A stretch of DNA of 64,000 bases. Source: Halomonas meridiana (GTDB taxonomy: Bacteria; Pseudomonadota; Gammaproteobacteria; Pseudomonadales; Halomonadaceae). Shown in pieces: positions 59,664 to 64,000 of the stretch (its first letter is position 1; every line of letters starts with the position of its first letter). The notes beneath the pieces were generated by a model. The model did no database searches and was not told where the DNA came from. It saw nothing but the letters and a program-made list of their open reading frames with translations. The stretch lies in NCBI RefSeq assembly GCF_009846525.1, contig NZ_CP024621.1, positions 992,001 to 1,056,000 on the forward strand. The letters run 5' to 3'. The translations under genes were made by a program, and so were the position numbers.

Positions 59664-61145
59664 ATGCGACTAGCACACTGGGCAGTCAATGCCCCCTTTC
59701 GCCCCCTGTTGTTAGCAGTGCTCACGTCTTCGTTCATCCTACCTGCCCAAGCGGCCGACTTGGTGACCATTACCCGTGATGCGCTGAATAACAACGCTGC
59801 CCTGGCCTCTGCACGGTCTGAGTTTTCCAGCGTCGAGGCGGCACGAGACGTTGCACGTGGCGGACTGTTGCCGCAGGTGAATGCCTCCGGTAGCGCTACG
59901 CATAACGAGCAATTCGAGAGCCAGGGCTCTGCCCGCAGTGCAGGTACCGGCACCGGTGCTGGAGCGGGTTCCAGCGCTGGCGTCGGCGTCAGTGACGATA
60001 GCTATAACACTGTCTCCTTGACGCTAGAAGCCACCCAGGCGCTGTTCAACGCGGTCACGCGCCAGGAAGTCAACCAGGCAGAGCGTCAGATTGATCAGCA
60101 GGTGTATCTGCTGGCCGCCACCGAGCAGCAACTGCTGATCGATGTGGCAAGTGCCTACTTCGATATTCTACGCGCCCACGAAGTGTTAGAAGCGCGCTTG
60201 GCCCAAGAGCGTGCCATTGGTCGCCAGCTCGAGCAGGCCCGCGAGCAGTTCGAAGTCGGCCTGATCGCGATTACCGAGGTAGAGGAAGCGCGGGCGAGCT
60301 TCGATCAATCTCGCGCCGATCGCATTGCCGCCGAGAGCAACCTGCAAGTGGCGTTTGAAGTATTAGAGCAGCTCACGGGGCAGCGTTATGCCAGCATCGA
60401 AGCCCTGGGCGACAGCATGCCCATCGCGCTGCCGACGCCCACCGACCGTGACTACTGGGTCGAGCAGTCTCTGGAGCGCAACCCGCAGGTACTTGCCCAG
60501 CAGGCGGGTATCGAAGTCTCCCGTGTGGGGGTAGAGCTGGCCCGCGCGGGTCGCTTGCCCACCGTGCAAGCGTTTGCCAACTACCAGTACGCCGACAGCG
60601 ATAGCGAGCTGGTCAGCGGTTACGACACGTCTGCTCAGGTCGGTGTGTCAGCGAACGTGCCGATTTACACCGGCGGCAGTACCAGCGCCAGCATTCGTCA
60701 GGGCACGTTCCAGTTAGAGAGCAGTCAGTACGACTTCGAGTCTCAGCGCCGCACCACGATTCAGCAGGTTCGCTCGCTCTACACCCAGGTCAGCAACAAC
60801 GTCGAAACGGTCGAAGCGCGCCAGCAGGCCATCGTGTCCAACCGCAGCGCCCTGGAAGCGACCCGCGCCGGTTACGAAGTGGGAACCCGTAACATCGTCG
60901 ACGTGCTGAACGCCGAGCAGAATCTCTATAACGCCATCGCCAACTACGCCGAAGCGCGTTACGACTATGTCGTGAATCTGTTGTCGCTGCGCCAGCAGGC
61001 GGGACTGCTCGACGTGGACGCCATCGAAGAAGTGAACGCATGGCTCACCGGCGATGACGTCAACTTCACCCTACCGGAAAGCAACGAGCCCGACGCGTAC
61101 CAGCGCGCGATGGACATTGGCGCGCCGCCCACCCCAGGCGCCTAA
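59664..61145 (+). CDS. TolC-family outer-membrane efflux channel
   Basis: A 493-residue outer-membrane factor. The signal peptide ends ILPAQAADL. Two internally similar halves of coiled-coil and strand follow, with repeated motifs (ALNNNAALASARSEF and, in half two, QSLERNPQVLAQQAGIEV), and GYEVGTRNIVDVLNAEQNLY near residue 415 is the family signature. Residues 89-110 are a Gly/Ala/Ser/Thr-rich insertion in half one. It is the first gene of an RND efflux operon. ATG 59664 has GAGG 7 bases upstream. Confidence 0.93.
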   Translation: MRLAHWAVNAPFRPLLLAVLTSSFILPAQAADLVTITRDALNNNAALASARSEFSSVEAARDVARGGLLPQVNASGSATHNEQFESQGSARSAGTGTGAGAGSSAGVGVSDDSYNTVSLTLEATQALFNAVTRQEVNQAERQIDQQVYLLAATEQQLLIDVASAYFDILRAHEVLEARLAQERAIGRQLEQAREQFEVGLIAITEVEEARASFDQSRADRIAAESNLQVAFEVLEQLTGQRYASIEALGDSMPIALPTPTDRDYWVEQSLERNPQVLAQQAGIEVSRVGVELARAGRLPTVQAFANYQYADSDSELVSGYDTSAQVGVSANVPIYTGGSTSASIRQGTFQLESSQYDFESQRRTTIQQVRSLYTQVSNNVETVEARQQAIVSNRSALEATRAGYEVGTRNIVDVLNAEQNLYNAIANYAEARYDYVVNLLSLRQQAGLLDVDAIEEVNAWLTGDDVNFTLPESNEPDAYQRAMDIGAPPTPGA

Positions 61146-61210
61146 TCTTCGTTGTGCATGCCCCCGTGGCGATCGGTCAATGTTTAGAAAAATGAATGGG
61201 AAATCGACGC

Positions 61211-62476
61211 ATGAAAAGAGTGATTCACTCAGGTAGAGCGAGTCTAGTGACGCTGATCGCCGCGTTAGCGCTCACGGCATGTGGTCAGGAGCAGCCACAA
61301 GAGCAGCAAAGCCAGCAGGAAGCGCCGCCCCACCCGGTGGAAGTCGCTGAAATAGCGCGTCAAGACATACCGCTGGATAAATCCTACCCCTCGCTGCTAC
61401 GCAGCGACAGCGAAGTGACGCTGGTGGCGCGGGTGAGCGGGTTTCTGGAAGAGCGCCACTTCGAGCCGGGCCAAATGGTGGAGCAGGGCGACCGGCTTTA
61501 TACCATCGAGCCTGACCTTTATCAGGCGACCGTCAACCAGCGTGAAGCCGACCTGCAAAGCGCTCGCGCCGAGCTGGCACGTGCCCAGCGGGATGCTCAG
61601 CGTTTCGAGCAGTTGCTGAGCCAAAACTCCGTTAGCCGCCAGCAGTACGACCAAGCGCTTGCCGAGCAGCGCGTGGCGCAAGCCAACGTGGCCCAGGCGG
61701 AAGCGGCGCTGACCAGCGCCAATTTGGATTTAGGCTACTCCAACGTGACGGCACCGGTGTCCGGCATGATCAGCTTGAGCCAGATCAACGTCGGTAACCT
61801 GGTGAATTCGGGCACCGAGCTCGCCACGATCACGCCGCTGGATCCGCTGGAAGTGCGCTTCCAACTGCCCCAGCGGGATGCCTTCGAGCTGCGTCGTCAG
61901 CTTGGCAACGACGGTGATGCTTCCCAAATCACCGCTCGCCTACAGGTGCCTGGGCTGGATGGTAGTGAAGGCAGCGAGCTGGAAGGTCGTTTGGACTTCC
62001 TCGGCTCCCGCGTGGATACCGGCACCAGCACCGTGCAGGCCTCGGCGACCTTTGCCAATCCCGATGGCGCGGTACTGCCCGGCCAATTCGTACGCGTGCG
62101 CATCGAAGGTTTGAAACGCTTCGACGTACTGGCCGTGCCGGAAATTGCCGTGACCCAAGGTCTGATGGGCCCGCTGGTCTACGTGCTGGATGACGAGAAC
62201 AAAGCTCGCGAACGCACCGTTCAGTTAGGCGAAGTCGCAGGCCCCTGGCAAATCATCCGCAATGGCTTGGAGCCAGGTGACCGCGTTGTCGTCGGCGATC
62301 CGGCTGGCTTGGAGGCGGGCGTCGTGATCGACCCTCAGTCGTTTAGTGGCGACGCTGCTGACCTCGTGGAAGAGACCGAGCAAGAAGAAGCCCAGGAAGA
62401 AGCGGAAGCCGCCGACGCGATGCAACAAGCCGACGGCGCACAACCCGCTGCTGAAGGGGAAGAGGGCGCGCAATAA
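61211..62476 (+). CDS. RND efflux periplasmic adaptor lipoprotein (AcrA/MexA type)
   Basis: A 421-residue membrane-fusion protein. The lipoprotein signal ends LALTACGQE, so C24 is probably lipidated. The mature part has the barrel-sandwich hybrid (RVSGFLEERHFEPGQMVEQGDRLY), a coiled-coil hairpin (ADLQSARAELARAQRDAQRF) and the second lipoyl half (SNVTAPVSGMISLSQINVG). The beta-barrel is near DPLEVRFQLPQ. A 35-residue Glu/Ala-rich acidic tail at the C-terminus is unusual for AcrA. An in-frame ATG at 61196 is an alternative start. It is joined to the pump gene by TAATG. Confidence 0.93.
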   Translation: MKRVIHSGRASLVTLIAALALTACGQEQPQEQQSQQEAPPHPVEVAEIARQDIPLDKSYPSLLRSDSEVTLVARVSGFLEERHFEPGQMVEQGDRLYTIEPDLYQATVNQREADLQSARAELARAQRDAQRFEQLLSQNSVSRQQYDQALAEQRVAQANVAQAEAALTSANLDLGYSNVTAPVSGMISLSQINVGNLVNSGTELATITPLDPLEVRFQLPQRDAFELRRQLGNDGDASQITARLQVPGLDGSEGSELEGRLDFLGSRVDTGTSTVQASATFANPDGAVLPGQFVRVRIEGLKRFDVLAVPEIAVTQGLMGPLVYVLDDENKARERTVQLGEVAGPWQIIRNGLEPGDRVVVGDPAGLEAGVVIDPQSFSGDAADLVEETEQEEAQEEAEAADAMQQADGAQPAAEGEEGAQ

Positions 62477-64000
62477 TGAATTTCTCTAACTTCTTTATCA
62501 GCCGCCCGATTTTTGCCACGGTACTGGCAATTATCGTCACGCTGGTAGGTGTGATGGCCATGCGAGTGCTGCCGATCGAGCAGTACCCTAGCGTGGTGCC
62601 GCCCACGGTATCGGTTCAGGCCCAGTTCCCAGGGGCGGATGCCGAAACCGTGGCACAGACGGTCGCTGCGCCGCTGGCCGAGGCGATTAACGGCGTCGAG
62701 GACATGCTCTACATGACCTCCAACAGCGCCGATAATGGCACCATGAGCCTGAGCGTGGCGTTCAACATCGGCACGGATGGCGACATCAATACGATCAACG
62801 TCAATAACCGTGTTCAGGGGGCACTATCGCAGCTGCCCGAGGCCGTCCAGTCTCAGGGAGTGACCGTCGAGCTGCGGTCAGACTCGATCCTGATGCTGGT
62901 GGCCTTGACCTCCCAGAGCGGTGATTATGACAAGATCTATATGCAGAACTACGCTACGCTCAATATTCTCGATGAGCTGCGCCAAGTGCCTGGGGTGGGT
63001 AACGCCGAGGTACTTGGCGGTGGCGAGTTTGCCATGCGTATCTGGATGGACCCTGACAAGCTAGCGCAGTACGACCTTACGCCTAGCGAAGTGGCCAGTG
63101 CCATTCGTGCTCAGAACACCGAAATCCCCGCCGGTAACTTGGCCGCGACGCCACAAAGCGAGCCGCGCGCCTATACCTATACGATTACCGCCGGTGGACG
63201 TCTCACGAGCACTGACGACTTCCGCGAAATCTTCCTGCGTACCAACCCCGATGGCTCATCGCTGCGTCTGGAAGACGTCGCACGGATCGAGCTGGGTGCC
63301 TCCTTTTATGGTGTCGATGCGCGTTTGAACGGCGATGCCATGACGCCGATCATTATCAACCAGCAGCCGGGGGCCAACGCGCTGGAAACCGCGGATGCGG
63401 TGCGCGCTACCATGGAGGAGTTGTCCGGGCGTTTCCCGCCGGGCCTGGAGTACGTAACTCCGTATGATACGACGCTGTTCATCGATGCCTCGGTCGAAAC
63501 GGTCATCAAGACGTTCATCGAAGCGTTCCTGATCGTTATCGTAATTCTGTTTATCTTCCTGCAGAACTGGCGCTTTACCGTCATCGCCATGTCGGTGGTG
63601 CCGGTATCGGTGATCGGTACCTTCGCAGGCTTCTATCTATTCGATTTCTCGATCAACCTGCTGACGCTATTCGCGTTGGTGTTGTCGATAGGTATCGTGG
63701 TGGATGACGCGATACTGGTGGTCGAAAACGTCGAGCGGGTCATTAGCGAAGAGGACGATATCAGCGTTCGTGACGCGACGATCCGCGCTATGAAGGAAGT
63801 GGGCGGGCCGGTTATCGCCACGTCACTGATCATGGCGGCGGTCTTCGTGCCGGTGGCTTTCCTGGGCGGGTTTACCGGGCAGATCTATCAGCAGTTTGCG
63901 ATCACCGTGGCCATTTCGGTAGCGCTGTCGGCGTTGATGGCGTTGACCTTTACCCCAGCCCTGTCGGCGATCTTCATCAAGCACAACTTGCACCATTCCA
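62476..64000 (+). CDS. RND efflux inner-membrane pump (AcrB/MexB, HAE1 family), cut by window edge
   Basis: About 508 residues of a roughly 1040-residue protein are visible. MNFSNFFISRPIFATVLAII is the standard start of hydrophobe/amphiphile efflux pumps. The porter domain contains PGADAETVAQTV and the helices carry LFALVLSIGIVVDDAILVVENVER, with the paired aspartates (IVVDDAI) required for proton transfer. The frame is open to the right edge. It overlaps the adaptor gene by one base. The substrates are probably drugs, solvents or bile-salt-like compounds, unproven. Confidence 0.95.
   Translation, partial: MNFSNFFISRPIFATVLAIIVTLVGVMAMRVLPIEQYPSVVPPTVSVQAQFPGADAETVAQTVAAPLAEAINGVEDMLYMTSNSADNGTMSLSVAFNIGTDGDINTINVNNRVQGALSQLPEAVQSQGVTVELRSDSILMLVALTSQSGDYDKIYMQNYATLNILDELRQVPGVGNAEVLGGGEFAMRIWMDPDKLAQYDLTPSEVASAIRAQNTEIPAGNLAATPQSEPRAYTYTITAGGRLTSTDDFREIFLRTNPDGSSLRLEDVARIELGASFYGVDARLNGDAMTPIIINQQPGANALETADAVRATMEELSGRFPPGLEYVTPYDTTLFIDASVETVIKTFIEAFLIVIVILFIFLQNWRFTVIAMSVVPVSVIGTFAGFYLFDFSINLLTLFALVLSIGIVVDDAILVVENVERVISEEDDISVRDATIRAMKEVGGPVIATSLIMAAVFVPVAFLGGFTGQIYQQFAITVAISVALSALMALTFTPALSAIFIKHNLHHS

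Noticed and set aside
1..64000. Mobile elements, prophage, CRISPR arrays, toxin-antitoxin or defence islands
   Set aside because: No transposase, integrase, phage structural gene, direct-repeat/spacer array or recognisable defence gene was found. Composition looks even throughout.

Overview
The window reads as a chromosomal segment of a moderately halophilic gammaproteobacterium of the Halomonas type (Halomonadaceae). This is inferred, not proven. It rests on GC-rich genes with short spacers, a sodium-type PomA/PomB motor, osmoregulated periplasmic glucan genes, TRAP transporters, and outer-membrane and lipid A genes of Gram-negative type. I saw no rRNA, tRNA, CRISPR array, prophage or insertion sequence. 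Most of the window is ordinary housekeeping and catabolic gene content, with a few decayed genes.

Layout. 1-8144: a creatininase-family gene cut by the left edge, an opgG-opgH-fkbM operon on the minus strand, and a divergent pair on the plus strand (membrane alkaline-phosphatase-superfamily transferase, then manC/algA). 8155-10358: a lipid A acyltransferase between two related small membrane proteins, and a VOC protein. 10398-12542: a methyltransferase and a YcaD-like MFS transporter. 12657-17915: an acyl-CoA catabolic block (dehydrogenase, ligase, 3-hydroxyacyl-CoA dehydrogenase, enoyl-CoA hydratase). 18033-21671: LysE-type exporter, a glutathione transferase pseudogene, YaeQ, an LpxR-like outer-membrane deacylase and two small proteins. 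21797-23981: a Fur-box-preceded TonB siderophore receptor. 24058-26426: DUF2798 protein, YghU, Ohr and OhrR. 26562-31426: a gluconate module (GntR-type operator, TRAP transporter DctPQM, gluconokinase, GntR). 31515-37451: MOSC protein, EamA permease, PomAB, OsmC, PRC-barrel protein and an L,D-transpeptidase. 37448-41965: an overlapping minus operon (NudL, 2-oxoglutarate oxygenase, PAS histidine kinase, FixJ-like regulator), a second NUDIX protein and a NIF3-like protein. 42090-53562: a sorbitol/mannitol locus (SorC-type regulator, ABC transporter smoEFGK, HAD phosphatase, smoS, a kinase, mannitol dehydrogenase, xylulokinase, fructosamine-kinase-like protein). 53579-59514: a cyanate operon and its divergent sigma-54 activator. 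59579-64000: an RND efflux operon cut by the right edge.

How parts work together. Polyols imported by SmoEFGK would be oxidised by SmoS and MtlD and phosphorylated by kinases encoded alongside, but smoE carries an apparent 2-bp deletion, so the system may be broken in this sequence. Gluconate would enter by the TRAP carrier and be phosphorylated by GntK under GntR. The cyanate operon has a near-consensus sigma-54 promoter and three palindromic repeats positioned as enhancer sites for the divergent activator. This is the clearest candidate regulatory circuit in the window. The opg cluster combines glucan synthesis with two possible decorating enzymes, one of which (FkbM) seems to have acquired a nonsense codon.
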